From Porphyromonas somerae DSM 23386 (lineage in GTDB: Bacteria > Bacteroidota > Bacteroidia > Bacteroidales > Porphyromonadaceae): a stretch of DNA of 64,000 nucleotides. The notes beneath the pieces were generated by a model, which had not been told where the DNA came from, searched no databases, and worked only from the letters and a program-made list of their open reading frames with translations. The translations under genes and the position numbers were made by a program. The stretch spans positions 48 to 64,047 of the forward strand of contig NZ_AQVC01000006.1 of assembly GCF_000372405.1 (NCBI RefSeq), given 5' to 3'. How positions within the stretch are numbered: position 1 is the first letter of the stretch; each line of letters opens with the position of its first letter. Positions 40,974 to 51,202 of this stretch are shown here, in pieces.

Positions 40974-43060
40974 TTATCGGCTTCCTCAGCTTGCTTATTA
41001 TCCTCTTGTGTATTTGGGCTTCTACGCAATTCGGGATAGTCTATGCGAGAGTGATACATATTGCGCAGCTTATCTATAAATACGAACTTTGTGGTCTCTA
41101 TATCGCGGAAAGTGAGCGGTGTATTTTTGAGATAACCATCGGTCATGATACCATCAACGATCTTATTGACATGATCTATCAGTACCTGCTCGGTAATTTC
41201 CTTGAGACTTCGGGAAGAGGCTTCCACAGCATCGGCAAGCATCATCACACCCTGCTCTTTCGTCCATGGGTTGGGTCCTGGATAGTGGAAGATACTCTCA
41301 TCAATCACCGCATCGGGGTTTTCATTTTTATACTTGATGTAGAAGTACTTAGTCATCCCCAGACCATGGTGGGTGCGGATAAAGTCGATGATGGGCTTTG
41401 GAAGCTTGGCTTTCTCTGCCATTTCGATGCCATCGGTCACATGCTTGATAATAATGCGCGCACTCTGATCGTACGAGAGTCGATCGTGCGGGTTATTAGC
41501 ACCTTGGTTTTCGGTAAAGTAGGTAGGGTTTTTCATCTTCCCTATATCATGATAGAGTGCCCCACTCCTCACAAGCCGCACATCACCACCGATTTCTCCA
41601 ATAGCCTCAGATGCCAAAGTGGAGACATTGAGTGAATGCTGGAAGGTACCTGGTGCTACCTCGCTTAATTGCCTCAATAATGGTTTATTGATATCGGACA
41701 GCTCTACTAAGCTAATACTAGATATATACCCGAATACTCGCTCAATAACATAGACCATCAAGTAAGCAAACATCAGGAAAATGAAGTTGATCACGAGATA
41801 GAATAGAATATTCCAATCCATACTCTCTGGCACTCCCTGACGGGCAATCAGCATGGCGTAGTAAGAGACAACCATACCAAACAAGGTGGCAAAACTGGTA
41901 CGAATCAAGTCGCTGCGCTGCGAAAGGTTTCTCAGAGTAACCAATACAATTTGTCCCGCAATCAGCTGAATCACCACAAACTGTAGAGGAGATGGCACCA
42001 CCAAGGCAGCTAGTAGCACCGTAACTAAGTGGGTGATAGAAGCGGTACGGCTATCAATAAACACACGTACCTGTATCGCCACGATACTAAATGGGATCAT
42101 ATAGGTGACTGCAGGCTCAATGGGGACAAGGATATAAGCCAAAGCCACCAGCAGGGAGACATTGAGAACTAAGAAAACAGTGTTCTTTATCTGCTTTAAT
42201 AACTCCTCCCTAAAGGCGACAAGGTAAGAGAATAGAACTAAAAACAAGAAGAGGATCAAGAAGAATTGACCAATCAAAAGGACGATGCTCTCAGCGGTGG
42301 TGGTAGAAGCGTGTTCAAAAGCTGTGCGATACCCCTCCAAAACCTGATAAATTTCGGGGGTTACCACATCGCCTGTACCAACTATTCGCTCTCCTTTCTG
42401 TACCTCACCTACTATATCCGTTACCGTTGCCAACCTTGCATTTTGCATCTGATTGGTCTTATTCTGGTCTAGCACTAGGTTACTGCTGAGGTACTTCTCT
42501 ATATTAATCTGCTGCAACACCTGTGGGCTGAGGTTGTGAGGTGCGCTTTGCATCGCATAGTCATATGCCATCCTCGCATTAAAGATATCATTGGCATCTT
42601 TACGTATTGCCACATTCATCTCATCCACCACGAAGATATAACCGCCCTCTTGGCTGGCTAGCAGGTCATACGCATCATTAGAGAGAATCCCTCTATCGTA
42701 TATCTCATCTAGGATCTTATGGATATACTGTATATAGTCACTGGTCACTTCGCCACCTAGCCGGCCTTCTGTAAAGTCCTTGGTGATTTGATTTTTCGCC
42801 GAGAGTTTTACAGAGCTACTCAGCGTGAAGTAATTGATTATAGTGCGTTCGATACTATCTCGCTCCAATACTTTCTGTGCGTCACTCTTATACACAGGGA
42901 AGCTATAGGGTGCCGTGAGCACCCCTTCATACCTCCAAGGCTGACCAATGCTATAGTCGTACTTAAACTTTAGCTTAGTAGGATAGAGCAGCGTCATCAA
43001 GACGGCTGCCACCACAAAGATCAAACCACTTTTTATTTTACTAGATTTATATAGAGCCAT
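40970..43060 (-). CDS. PgpH-type 7TM-HD phosphodiesterase (c-di-AMP)
   Basis: 696 aa. N-terminal TM, an extracytoplasmic domain (about 40-270), a 7TM region (about 275-455) and an HD domain with HSLNVSTLASEA, GALYHDIGKMKNPTYF, DFIRTHHGLGMTKYF and MMLADAVEASSRSL. Metal-binding His and Asp residues are present. Relatives hydrolyse c-di-AMP to pApA in response to an external signal. Here it heads an operon with an ECF sigma factor. Confidence 0.9.
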   Translation of the reverse strand: MALYKSSKIKSGLIFVVAAVLMTLLYPTKLKFKYDYSIGQPWRYEGVLTAPYSFPVYKSDAQKVLERDSIERTIINYFTLSSSVKLSAKNQITKDFTEGRLGGEVTSDYIQYIHKILDEIYDRGILSNDAYDLLASQEGGYIFVVDEMNVAIRKDANDIFNARMAYDYAMQSAPHNLSPQVLQQINIEKYLSSNLVLDQNKTNQMQNARLATVTDIVGEVQKGERIVGTGDVVTPEIYQVLEGYRTAFEHASTTTAESIVLLIGQFFLILFLFLVLFSYLVAFREELLKQIKNTVFLVLNVSLLVALAYILVPIEPAVTYMIPFSIVAIQVRVFIDSRTASITHLVTVLLAALVVPSPLQFVVIQLIAGQIVLVTLRNLSQRSDLIRTSFATLFGMVVSYYAMLIARQGVPESMDWNILFYLVINFIFLMFAYLMVYVIERVFGYISSISLVELSDINKPLLRQLSEVAPGTFQHSLNVSTLASEAIGEIGGDVRLVRSGALYHDIGKMKNPTYFTENQGANNPHDRLSYDQSARIIIKHVTDGIEMAEKAKLPKPIIDFIRTHHGLGMTKYFYIKYKNENPDAVIDESIFHYPGPNPWTKEQGVMMLADAVEASSRSLKEITEQVLIDHVNKIVDGIMTDGYLKNTPLTFRDIETTKFVFIDKLRNMYHSRIDYPELRRSPNTQEDNKQAEEADK

Positions 43061-43140
43061 AAGGAATAGGTATCTAAACGTGTCTATCTAGCTACTAGAT
43101 ATACCACTTATCAAAATAGAAGAAGATTTTTTTGGATACA

Positions 43141-43177
43141 CTCCCACAGGTGAACATTAATCGGTCACCTGTGGGAG
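43141..43177. terminator. Strong hairpin between folD and the PgpH gene
   Basis: CTCCCACAGGTGA (43141-43153) pairs with TCACCTGTGGGAG (43165-43177) over 13 bp with an 11-nt loop. It follows the folD stop (minus strand) by 30 bp. No good T-run lies on the minus strand, so termination may be partial. Confidence 0.6.
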
Positions 43178-43207
43178 TCCTATCCATCTTTCTTAAGAAA
43201 AATTCAA

Positions 43208-44104
43208 TTACTTAGCTTCCATCCCCCTACGACGGCGGGCACTAATTAGCGTATTTCGCATCAGAGAGATAATGGTCATAGGCCCCACGCCACCAGGTAC
43301 AGGAGTAATGTATGAGGCCTTAGGAGCCACTTCGTCGAACTTAACATCGCCCGTGAGCTTGAATCCACTCTTGCGACTAGCATCGGGCACACGAGTAGTC
43401 CCTACGTCTACCACTACTACACCCTCCTTAACCATATCACCGGTAAGGAATTCTGGCGTGCCAAGGGCAGCAATGATGATATCCGCCTCACGAGTAATCG
43501 CAGCGATATCCTTAGTCCTACTATGGCAGACCGTCACTGTCGAATCTCCTGGATAGGCCTTGAGCATCATCAGCTGTGCCATTGGCTTGCCTACGATATT
43601 ACTTCTACCGAGCACCACACAGTGCTTGCCCTTTGTCTCAATATTATAGCGCTTCAGTAGCTCCAAGATACCTGCTGGTGTGGCAGAAACAAAAGATGGC
43701 AACCCGATACTCGTTTTCCCCACATTGATAGGATGGAAACCATCGACATCTTTATTAGGGTCGATTGCCTCAATAATCTTTTGCTCATCTATATGCTTAG
43801 GAAGGGGGAGTTGAACGATAAACCCGTCCACACTATCATCATTATTCAAGCGATCTATAGTATCAAGTAGCTCTTTTTCTGTCACGTTGTCTTCAAACCT
43901 AATCAGCTCATCTTCAAAGCCTAGTTCGTGACCCGTTTTCATCTTAGAGGCAACGTAAGTCTCGCTACCACCATCATGCCCCACCAGTATTGCCACCATC
44001 TTTGGGGGCTTATGCCCAGCAGCAACAATCTCTTTTACCTCGGCAGCAATCTCAGCCTTCATGTCAGCTGAAATCTTTTTGCCATCCAATAATTGATAAT
44101 TCAT
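43208..44104 (-). CDS. folD: Methylenetetrahydrofolate dehydrogenase / cyclohydrolase
   Basis: 298 aa. Signatures: [20 protein letters not shown] with the catalytic Tyr/Lys pattern (YVxxK), [34 protein letters not shown], and [18 protein letters not shown]. It interconverts 5,10-methylene-, methenyl- and 10-formyl-THF with NAD(P). Normal length. It follows ffh with a 68-bp gap. Confidence 0.96.
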   Translation of the reverse strand: MNYQLLDGKKISADMKAEIAAEVKEIVAAGHKPPKMVAILVGHDGGSETYVASKMKTGHELGFEDELIRFEDNVTEKELLDTIDRLNNDDSVDGFIVQLPLPKHIDEQKIIEAIDPNKDVDGFHPINVGKTSIGLPSFVSATPAGILELLKRYNIETKGKHCVVLGRSNIVGKPMAQLMMLKAYPGDSTVTVCHSRTKDIAAITREADIIIAALGTPEFLTGDMVKEGVVVVDVGTTRVPDASRKSGFKLTGDVKFDEVAPKASYITPVPGGVGPMTIISLMRNTLISARRRRGMEAK

Positions 44105-44172
44105 AGTTTGATATTTTACATTAACACGTTCTATTGATACAACAAACGATGTCTACAAATGGTTGAGGGCAC

Positions 44173-45519
44173 TTACCTTCCTCCCATTTGTCGCTTCAAG
44201 GCACCCATATTCATACCTCTCCGACCACCTTTTGCACCGCCCATCAGTTGCATCACCTTGCGAGCCTGCTCAAATTGCTTCAGTAACTGATTCACTTGTG
44301 CCACCTCCACACCACTTCCAGCTGCAATACGCTTACGTCTATTACCATCAATGATTTTGGGATTCTCCCGCTCCTCGGGGGTCATCGAGTAGATAATAGC
44401 TTCAATTCCCTTAAAAGCATCATCATCCACATCAAGGTCACGGATCGCCTTACCTACCCCAGGGATCATCCCTAATAAGTCCTTAAGGTTACCCATCTTT
44501 TTAATCTGTTTGATCTGCTCAAGGAAGTCATTGAAGTCAAATTGATTCTTCTTGATCTTTCGCTCAAGTTCCTTAGCCTTCTCCTCATCGTACTGGTCTT
44601 GCATCCGCTCCACGAGCGATACCACGTCGCCCATTCCTAGGATACGATCCGCCATACGCTTAGGGTGGAATACATCAAGAGCATCAAGTTTCTCACCCGT
44701 ACCGATAAACTTAATCGGCTTCTCCACGACCGAACGGATAGAGAGGGCCGCACCACCACGGGTATCACCATCGAGCTTGGTGAGCACTACTCCATCAAAA
44801 TTGAGACGGTCGTTAAACTCCTTGGCGGTATTCACGGCGTCCTGACCCGTCATTGAGTCAACCACGAATAAGATCTCAGTAGGATTCACCGCCTTCTTGA
44901 TATTGGAGATCTCCTCCATTAGCACCTCGTCAACGGCCAAACGACCCGCTGTATCGACAATCACTGTGGTGAAGCCCTCCTTTTTGGCTTTCTCAACAGC
45001 ATGCTCAGCAATCTCTACAGGATTCTTATTACCCTCTTCAGTATAGACAGGCACCTTGATCTGTTCGCCAACTACTCGCAGCTGCTCAATAGCCGCAGGT
45101 CTGTAAACGTCACCAGCTACCAACAGAGGTTTCTGACCACGCTTATCATGTAGATACTTCGCCAACTTACCCGAGAAAGTAGTCTTACCTGACCCCTGCA
45201 GACCACTCATCAATATGATGTTGGGCTTCCCATCAAGTACTAGCTCCGACGTCTCACCACCCATCAGAGCGGTCAGTTCATCATGGACAATCTTCACCAT
45301 CAGCTCACCTGGCTTCACAGCAGTGAGCACCTTCTCTCCAATCGCCTTCTCCCTCACTCTCTTGGTAAAGTCACGAGCGACATCAAAGTTAACGTCCGCC
45401 TCAAGAAGTGCAATCCGTACCTCCTTAATGGTATCAGCAATATTTAGTTCCGTGATAGAGCCCTCACCCTTGAGGTTTTTCATCACTCTATCCAATCTAT
45501 CCGAAAGATTATTAAACAT
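44173..45519 (-). CDS. ffh: Signal recognition particle protein Ffh
   Basis: 448 aa. N domain (FNNLSDRLDRVMKNLKGEGS); GTPase G domain with GLQGSGKTTFSGKLA, DTAGRLAVDEVLM, TKLDGDTRGGAALS; Met-rich M domain at the C-terminus ending in MGALKRQMGGR. It binds 4.5S RNA and targets membrane proteins. Complete. Confidence 0.97.
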   Translation of the reverse strand: MFNNLSDRLDRVMKNLKGEGSITELNIADTIKEVRIALLEADVNFDVARDFTKRVREKAIGEKVLTAVKPGELMVKIVHDELTALMGGETSELVLDGKPNIILMSGLQGSGKTTFSGKLAKYLHDKRGQKPLLVAGDVYRPAAIEQLRVVGEQIKVPVYTEEGNKNPVEIAEHAVEKAKKEGFTTVIVDTAGRLAVDEVLMEEISNIKKAVNPTEILFVVDSMTGQDAVNTAKEFNDRLNFDGVVLTKLDGDTRGGAALSIRSVVEKPIKFIGTGEKLDALDVFHPKRMADRILGMGDVVSLVERMQDQYDEEKAKELERKIKKNQFDFNDFLEQIKQIKKMGNLKDLLGMIPGVGKAIRDLDVDDDAFKGIEAIIYSMTPEERENPKIIDGNRRKRIAAGSGVEVAQVNQLLKQFEQARKVMQLMGGAKGGRRGMNMGALKRQMGGR

Positions 45520-45616
45520 CTCTTACTCTTAGAAATATATGATTTTACTTACCTCGCAAATTTACCAATTATTTTGCACCTCACTCAGGAGTCGCAATAC
45601 CGAAACCTACTACCCG

Positions 45617-47113
45617 CTAAAATTGGAAGTAGATAAAGGGTTGTACACCTATGGAGCGGAACTGTACAAGGATGATAAAGACAATAGCTAATAGCATAGC
45701 CTGACCCACAAGAGGAAGTCGTGTCACAAACCCTTGAATGTTGCGACGAATGGCCCCAGGTGTAAAGTGAACTAAGAAGCCTATTGCCATAAGTATGGAA
45801 ACCACTTGATATCCTGCTATGAACTGACCCGCCACCTCGGGGTGGAACTCATGGGCAATCATATCCAGCATTACCCAGACATCCGACAGATTTTCCATAC
45901 GGAAGAAGATCCAGGCAAAGGCAACAAAGTGGAAGGTGAGCAACACCGAGAAAAAGCGGACGATAGGATTCATCCCCTCCCCAGTAGGTCGCAAGAAACC
46001 GACAAATGAGAGCAACCACTTATGCAGAGCAAGTGCCAAGCCGTGCAAGCCACCCCATATGATAAACCTAAGGCTAGCCCCGTGCCACAACCCTCCAAGC
46101 AACATGGTAATCAGTAGATTGATATAGGTGCGTAGCTTGCCCTTCCGATTACCTCCGAGCGATATATAGAGGTAGTCTCTAAGCCACGAGGAGAGCGAAA
46201 TATGCCACCGTCGCCAAAATTCAGTGATAGTAGCCGATTGGTAGGGGAAGTTGAAGTTGATGTTAAATCTAAAGCCCAACCAAAGTGCTATCCCAATAGC
46301 GATATCTGAGTAGCCCGAAAAGTCACAATATATTTGGAGAGAGTAGCCATACACCGCCATCAGATTCTCAAAGCCCGTATAGAGCGATGGGGCATCAAAG
46401 ACTCTATCCACAAAGTTGAGACTGATATAATCTGAGATAACGCCTTTTTTAAGCAAACCGAAAAGAATCAGATAGAGGCCTTCGCCAAACTCCTCCCGTG
46501 TTACCACTGGAGTGCGGTATATCTGCGGGATAAAATCTTTCGCCCTTACGATAGGACCAGCCACCAATTGGGGAAAGAACGAGACATAAAATAGGTAGTC
46601 CACCCACTTGCGGAGTGGCTTGATCTCACCTCGGTAGATATCAATCACATAGCTCATTGATTGGAAGGTGAAGAAGGAGATCCCAACGGGTAAGAAGATA
46701 TCAAACTGATGTGGCTCAAAGGGAGTACTCACCCACCCTAGCCACTCTCCGGCACTATAGAAAAGCGGACCAAAAGTATTGTACAGAAAGCCGGTGTACT
46801 TAAAGTACCCAAGCATTCCGAGATTGAAAACAATGGATACCAGCAGCCACCACTTTTTTCCTTGCCCCGAAGCCAAAGAGATGCGGTGACCAACTAGAAA
46901 ATCGACCGTAGCGGTGAGGATGATAATAGCAGCATACGCACCACTACTCTTGTAATAAAAGTAGAGCGAGAAGAGCACCACATAGATAATCCTCGCCATC
47001 TGCCGATGTCTCAGAGCATAGTAAATGGGGATAAAGCAGAGAAAGAGAATCAAAAAGAGCCCACTATTGAAGATCATCGGTGCCTCGGGCTGGTATTTTA
47101 GCAAGTCTAGCAT
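45617..47113 (-). CDS. MBOAT-family membrane O-acyltransferase (AlgI/PatA-like)
   Basis: 498 aa, about 11 TM helices. Family motifs include VGISFFTFQSMSYVIDIYRG, FFPQLVAGPIVRAKDFIPQ, HISLSSWLRDYLYISLGGNR, and the catalytic-His segment LLGGLWHGASLRFIIWGGLH. Such proteins move acyl (usually acetyl) groups across the inner membrane to a polysaccharide or peptidoglycan modifying partner. Two SGNH hydrolase-fold genes lie upstream in the same direction, the usual partner type. Confidence 0.92.
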   Translation of the reverse strand: MLDLLKYQPEAPMIFNSGLFLILFLCFIPIYYALRHRQMARIIYVVLFSLYFYYKSSGAYAAIIILTATVDFLVGHRISLASGQGKKWWLLVSIVFNLGMLGYFKYTGFLYNTFGPLFYSAGEWLGWVSTPFEPHQFDIFLPVGISFFTFQSMSYVIDIYRGEIKPLRKWVDYLFYVSFFPQLVAGPIVRAKDFIPQIYRTPVVTREEFGEGLYLILFGLLKKGVISDYISLNFVDRVFDAPSLYTGFENLMAVYGYSLQIYCDFSGYSDIAIGIALWLGFRFNINFNFPYQSATITEFWRRWHISLSSWLRDYLYISLGGNRKGKLRTYINLLITMLLGGLWHGASLRFIIWGGLHGLALALHKWLLSFVGFLRPTGEGMNPIVRFFSVLLTFHFVAFAWIFFRMENLSDVWVMLDMIAHEFHPEVAGQFIAGYQVVSILMAIGFLVHFTPGAIRRNIQGFVTRLPLVGQAMLLAIVFIILVQFRSIGVQPFIYFQF

Positions 47114-47163
47114 ATATTACACAAGGATATGGATACTAATGTTGATCTCCAATCAGTCACAAC

Positions 47164-48399
47164 TTACTTTCGTCTCGATTTTTCTTGGTAAAAGAGGGGC
47201 CTCTGACGCTCCAAGTAATGCCTAAAATCACTCAATAGTGCATAGGCAATCGCTTTACCCGACTCATCATATCCTTCTCTCGTCAGGTGTATTCTATCTT
47301 TTGAGAGCATCCCTGCCTCTAGCAGAGCATCCACGCAAGCTATTCCTCCAAAAGCACTATAAACATCAATATAGCCACAACCCAGATCAGCGGCCTCTTG
47401 CTCCAATACCTTAGCCACCTCAGCAGCATAAGGACAAGGAGTCCAGCGGTAAACTCCCCGACGTACCCTTTTGGACGTATAGGCCGAGACAGGTGACGTA
47501 AGAATAATAGCAGTAGTGGGCAACGCTCTCTGCAAAGCTCCTACAAAACTCCTCACATTACTAGCAAACTGTGTGGAGGAAAATCTGTGAACTAACATAT
47601 CATTTGTTCCCAATGAAATGATTAGTAGTCGAGGACGTAGTAGCTCCAAATGATCTACAAAACCACGTTGATTCATTGAACTATAAAAAGCCCCATTATA
47701 GCCAATGGTATGTAGGAGCGGACCAGGATAGCCATTTTCCAGACTAGCACCATACCACCTTGCCCCTTTCGGGGCTACTAGGGTCAGTGACGAGGCGGGT
47801 AGATACAGCCTCAGCGTATCAGCAATCGGTTCTTCCGATGTAGTTAATAAACGTTGCGATGGGCTATCCCCTTTGAGATACAATGGGGGTGTAGAGGCGT
47901 CTCGAAACACCACCACTTTTTTTATCGGATAGAAGTCAGTCGCTGTTATCTCTACATCACTTATCCCATTTGTAGTAAGGGTAATACCTGTAGGGCTAGA
48001 AGAGCCGACATATTTTCGTGATGTGATAAAACTCCCTGACCACCCACTCTTATTGCCTGATATCTTAGCTGGTTGGGGCTGATTGCTACGCAGAAAACGA
48101 TAGGGAGCTACCCACCCTAAGCCACCAATTCCAAAGTAATCATCGAAAAACTGACGGATAGGCATACTAAAGTAGCCCCCTTGTACGTGCGAATCGCCAA
48201 GATGAATAATCGGAATCGTCTCACCATTCATAGGCGAGGCACAGAGTTGCCAGAATTCGTCCAAATAGCCATCGGGGGCTTTTAAGGTACAGAGTTCCAC
48301 CTTCAAGAGATCAAGCTTAGAGGGCTTTGGGGCTGCAACATTTGGACAAAATGGAAGCAACAACAGCAGAAAAGCCATATGAAATCTACTAATTCTCAT
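47164..48399 (-). CDS. Exported SGNH/GDSL-type hydrolase or acyltransferase (A)
   Basis: 411 aa. Signal peptide, then IPIIHLGDSHVQGGYF (block I Ser in GDS), IISLGTNDMLVH (Gly/Asn blocks), and DRIHLTREGYDESG (Asp-x-x-His). The catalytic triad looks complete. A central all-beta insertion (about 90-240) separates block I from the rest. With the MBOAT protein it probably transfers acyl groups to an envelope glycan. Spaced 50 bp from the MBOAT gene. Confidence 0.82.
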   Translation of the reverse strand: MRISRFHMAFLLLLLPFCPNVAAPKPSKLDLLKVELCTLKAPDGYLDEFWQLCASPMNGETIPIIHLGDSHVQGGYFSMPIRQFFDDYFGIGGLGWVAPYRFLRSNQPQPAKISGNKSGWSGSFITSRKYVGSSSPTGITLTTNGISDVEITATDFYPIKKVVVFRDASTPPLYLKGDSPSQRLLTTSEEPIADTLRLYLPASSLTLVAPKGARWYGASLENGYPGPLLHTIGYNGAFYSSMNQRGFVDHLELLRPRLLIISLGTNDMLVHRFSSTQFASNVRSFVGALQRALPTTAIILTSPVSAYTSKRVRRGVYRWTPCPYAAEVAKVLEQEAADLGCGYIDVYSAFGGIACVDALLEAGMLSKDRIHLTREGYDESGKAIAYALLSDFRHYLERQRPLFYQEKSRRK

Positions 48400-48405
48400 C
48401 TTCTT

Positions 48406-49791
48406 CTACTCCTCCACCAACGAGAGATAAAGACGCTTAGCCAGTTGTCTTCCACCAGCTCCACTGAGATGGGTATAATCCTTCGCCATCCACCCTTTCT
48501 CTACTAAATTCTTCACACCGCCAAGTTCCTGTATTACCTTGTAGGTATCCCAGTACAAACAGCCCTCCTCTTTAGCCAACTTCTTTTGAATCGCGCGCAC
48601 TTTATAGACCCCCTTAAGCGTGGTGACATTACCCTCTTCAATAGTTGCTCTATCCGAAACGGAAAGCAATAACACAAATGCATCAGGATAGAGTGCCTTG
48701 ATATGCTCCAGACTCTTCTTCATCTTCCTATAATACCAGTAGTAATCATCGCCATTTTCCTCGGTAGAAAGTGCATTTAGCCCAAACGAAAGAATAATGA
48801 ATCGGTAATCCCTCACCCCGCTCATCTCACTGCAGAGAGCGTCACTCAGGCGAGTCAACTCACCACCAGAAGCACCTCTTCGACTCATATTATCTACAGA
48901 GACTCCCGAAGCTCCGTCCAAGTAAATGCCGTGAATATCTATATCATCGCTCTGCACACTGAGCTTGAGAGAAGAGATATTTTGCCCTCGTTCTTCCCAT
49001 AGAGCTAAAGCACCATCAGCTGTAGCACTCAAATCGTGTGAAGAGACAATGGTATCATTAATAGTGGTAGACAACACTGAGGCCGATTTGCTTTGGTAAA
49101 GCAATGCAACCCGATCTACTGGAGAACGCATCTTAAAAGTTACTTCTCCACTGCCTGAGAGGTGGTCATACTGACCTGATGCAGTATACACCCCCTTCTC
49201 CAATAGAGTATGAGCTTTCCATTGTCCACTAAAGCGATGCTTGATTGAGGTCCGGAAACGTGCCGTAGGAGAAGTCAAAGGAAGGTACCCCACCCCCTTT
49301 CCGCCGTACTTCTGCTGGAGCATACGCCGAAGGTCGGCTACCAATATATCGCCCTCAGTAAAAGAATCGGAAAAGAAAGCAATGTGTAAAGGAGTCGTCC
49401 CAGAATCCTCAAGCCACTCGCGAAGGCGAGTAATACCATCACAATTTGGAGTGTAATCCACCAGTATAGAAAGACTATCACCTGGCTCCTCTACCAAAGG
49501 GCTTATCTCCTCACTATCGTTAGGCGAAGGAATAGAATCACTCATAAAGGAAGTCTCATCAAAATGATCTTCACTATCCGGACTAGGAATAGACAAGTCA
49601 ATATCCGCATTTGAGCCGATGGCTTCTTCTGCCCCCTTCGACTTAGAAAACAAATCGCCCAATGGATTAAACACCTTAACCTCTCCATTCACCCTATTCA
49701 AAGCAAAGGAGATCAAGTAGGCCAATCCAATTGCCAACAAACAGACTAAAAAGCTCCGAAAGAGCCACCCCCCTTTAGACCAATTACTCAT
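48406..49791 (-). CDS. Membrane-anchored SGNH-type hydrolase or acyltransferase (B)
   Basis: 461 aa from ATG at 49791 (the frame can be extended two codons to a TTG). One N-terminal TM (LFRSFLVCLLAIGLAYLISF), an acidic linker, then IAFFSDSFTEGDILVADLRR (Ser block I variant), FIILSFGLNALSTE and DYTHLSGAGGRQLAK (Asp-His). Similar in layout to gene A, six bases downstream, and probably a diverged paralogue. Likely acts in the periplasm. Confidence 0.8.
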   Translation of the reverse strand: MSNWSKGGWLFRSFLVCLLAIGLAYLISFALNRVNGEVKVFNPLGDLFSKSKGAEEAIGSNADIDLSIPSPDSEDHFDETSFMSDSIPSPNDSEEISPLVEEPGDSLSILVDYTPNCDGITRLREWLEDSGTTPLHIAFFSDSFTEGDILVADLRRMLQQKYGGKGVGYLPLTSPTARFRTSIKHRFSGQWKAHTLLEKGVYTASGQYDHLSGSGEVTFKMRSPVDRVALLYQSKSASVLSTTINDTIVSSHDLSATADGALALWEERGQNISSLKLSVQSDDIDIHGIYLDGASGVSVDNMSRRGASGGELTRLSDALCSEMSGVRDYRFIILSFGLNALSTEENGDDYYWYYRKMKKSLEHIKALYPDAFVLLLSVSDRATIEEGNVTTLKGVYKVRAIQKKLAKEEGCLYWDTYKVIQELGGVKNLVEKGWMAKDYTHLSGAGGRQLAKRLYLSLVEE

Positions 49792-49927
49792 CCTCAAATA
49801 CTGCTACCAAAACCATCACCAAAGGTACCACTTTTTCACCAAAGAAGCCCCTCCTCACCACCAATTACCATAAGGCTGATACACAAGTAGACAATAGAAT
49901 AAAAACCATCTAGATAGAGCAACACTC

Positions 49928-50752
49928 TCATCTAAGTTGGTGGAACTCGAGGATATCGAGTAGCTTGAAGAAGGTGCCGTTGATGTTTTGGTGCCAGCTC
50001 TGGTGGAAGTGACCATAGCACCAGTAGGAGATGGGGTGATTGGCATCTTTAAGGCATTGATATAATTGATCCATTGTAGCTCTCTCGACATTCACATCTT
50101 CCATTAGGTTTTCGTCCTTTAAGCACCACGACGCAAGACCTAGCTTGCTTTGTAGCTCACAAAATGAGGGAGCTGTATGGGTAATGACGGCATCTACTTT
50201 GAATTTCTCTCCTATTACCGATAGCTTTTCAGTATCTAGGATAGGAGATTCATTTTCCCAATAATAGTTAGGCTCTAAAGGGTCTTGATCACTTGGTGCG
50301 GGGAAACGCCCCTTATTTTGCTGCCATGCCTTTATTCTGTACTGTCTATCTATAGAGATGGCACCTCCTACACATAGGATCGTAAGTCCAGCCGCCTGAA
50401 TAATAGAGTAGTCTGGCACAGCGATAAATCGCTTGTGGTTGATGGCCTTTCCATCAAAGTAAGCTGGATTGTCGTGATTACCTCGTACAAAAACGACCCA
50501 ATTATTGCTATCATTCAGTGGCTTACGATGACGCTTAGTCACTTCCTTATAGTAGCCTATTTCATTAAACCCAAAGCCACAGTCTCCAGCAACAATTAGA
50601 AGCGTGTTCTCCAATTGATACTGCAAACATAGCTTTCCTATCATTCCATTAAAGTCTCCATGAATATCCCCACAAACCACTACACTCTTGGCTTCAGGAA
50701 AACTCAAATGATAGATATCTTTTTGCCCTATTGTCTCTAAATTGTTACTCAT
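49928..50752 (-). CDS. Calcineurin-like metallophosphoesterase
   Basis: 274 aa. Metal-binding blocks in order: VVCGDIHGDF, VAGDCGFGF, FVRGNHDNP, ITHTAP and YGHFHQSW, so the active site is complete. Substrate unknown. It lies at the edge of the restriction-modification island and follows the rhuM remnant, so a defence role is possible but not shown. Confidence 0.85.
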   Translation of the reverse strand: MSNNLETIGQKDIYHLSFPEAKSVVVCGDIHGDFNGMIGKLCLQYQLENTLLIVAGDCGFGFNEIGYYKEVTKRHRKPLNDSNNWVVFVRGNHDNPAYFDGKAINHKRFIAVPDYSIIQAAGLTILCVGGAISIDRQYRIKAWQQNKGRFPAPSDQDPLEPNYYWENESPILDTEKLSVIGEKFKVDAVITHTAPSFCELQSKLGLASWCLKDENLMEDVNVERATMDQLYQCLKDANHPISYWCYGHFHQSWHQNINGTFFKLLDILEFHQLR

Positions 50753-50800
50753 CTGGCTTTATTCTTTTGGCGACACTCTGCTCTCCTCATTGCCCTAAAT

Positions 50801-51169
50801 TCACCTAATAATTGGACATGTGACCTTCTCTTTGAGAAGTCGCTGACACTTCCGAAACTGCGTCCCCCTTTTGCTTCTCACTCGAAAGCCTATAGCTAAA
50901 ATCATATCAAGGGCATAGAAAGTTACCTGATAATTCTTGCCATCAGAAGCAGTTGTCAAATAATCTTTGACAACTGAATTTGCATCTAACTCACTCTCCT
51001 CCAATATGTTTGCCACATGATAACTAATGGTTTGTTTAGAGGTGGCAAAAAGTTCTGCCATCTGATTTTGGTTCATCCAGATGTTTCCGTCCTTTGCATA
51101 GAGGATTACACTCGCTTTGCCATCATCAGTATTGTATATGATAATCTGCTTATCTTTCGCTTGCTTCAT
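50801..51169 (-). pseudogene. rhuM-family gene, truncated by frameshift or deletion
   Basis: The frame codes for the N-terminal 110 or so residues of the RhuM family: KDGNIWMNQNQMAELFATSK, ILEESELDANSVVKDYLTTA, ALDMILAIGFRVRSKRGTQF. Immediately after RGTQFR the family continues with a further 200 or so residues, but here the frame changes to KCQRLLKEKVTCPIIR and stops. RhuM genes often sit in type I restriction loci, as here. Function is probably lost, though the N-terminal HTH-like part could still be made. Confidence 0.7.
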
Positions 51170-51202
51170 AGTGTCATTTTGTATTCTACTTTAATATAGT
51201 AC

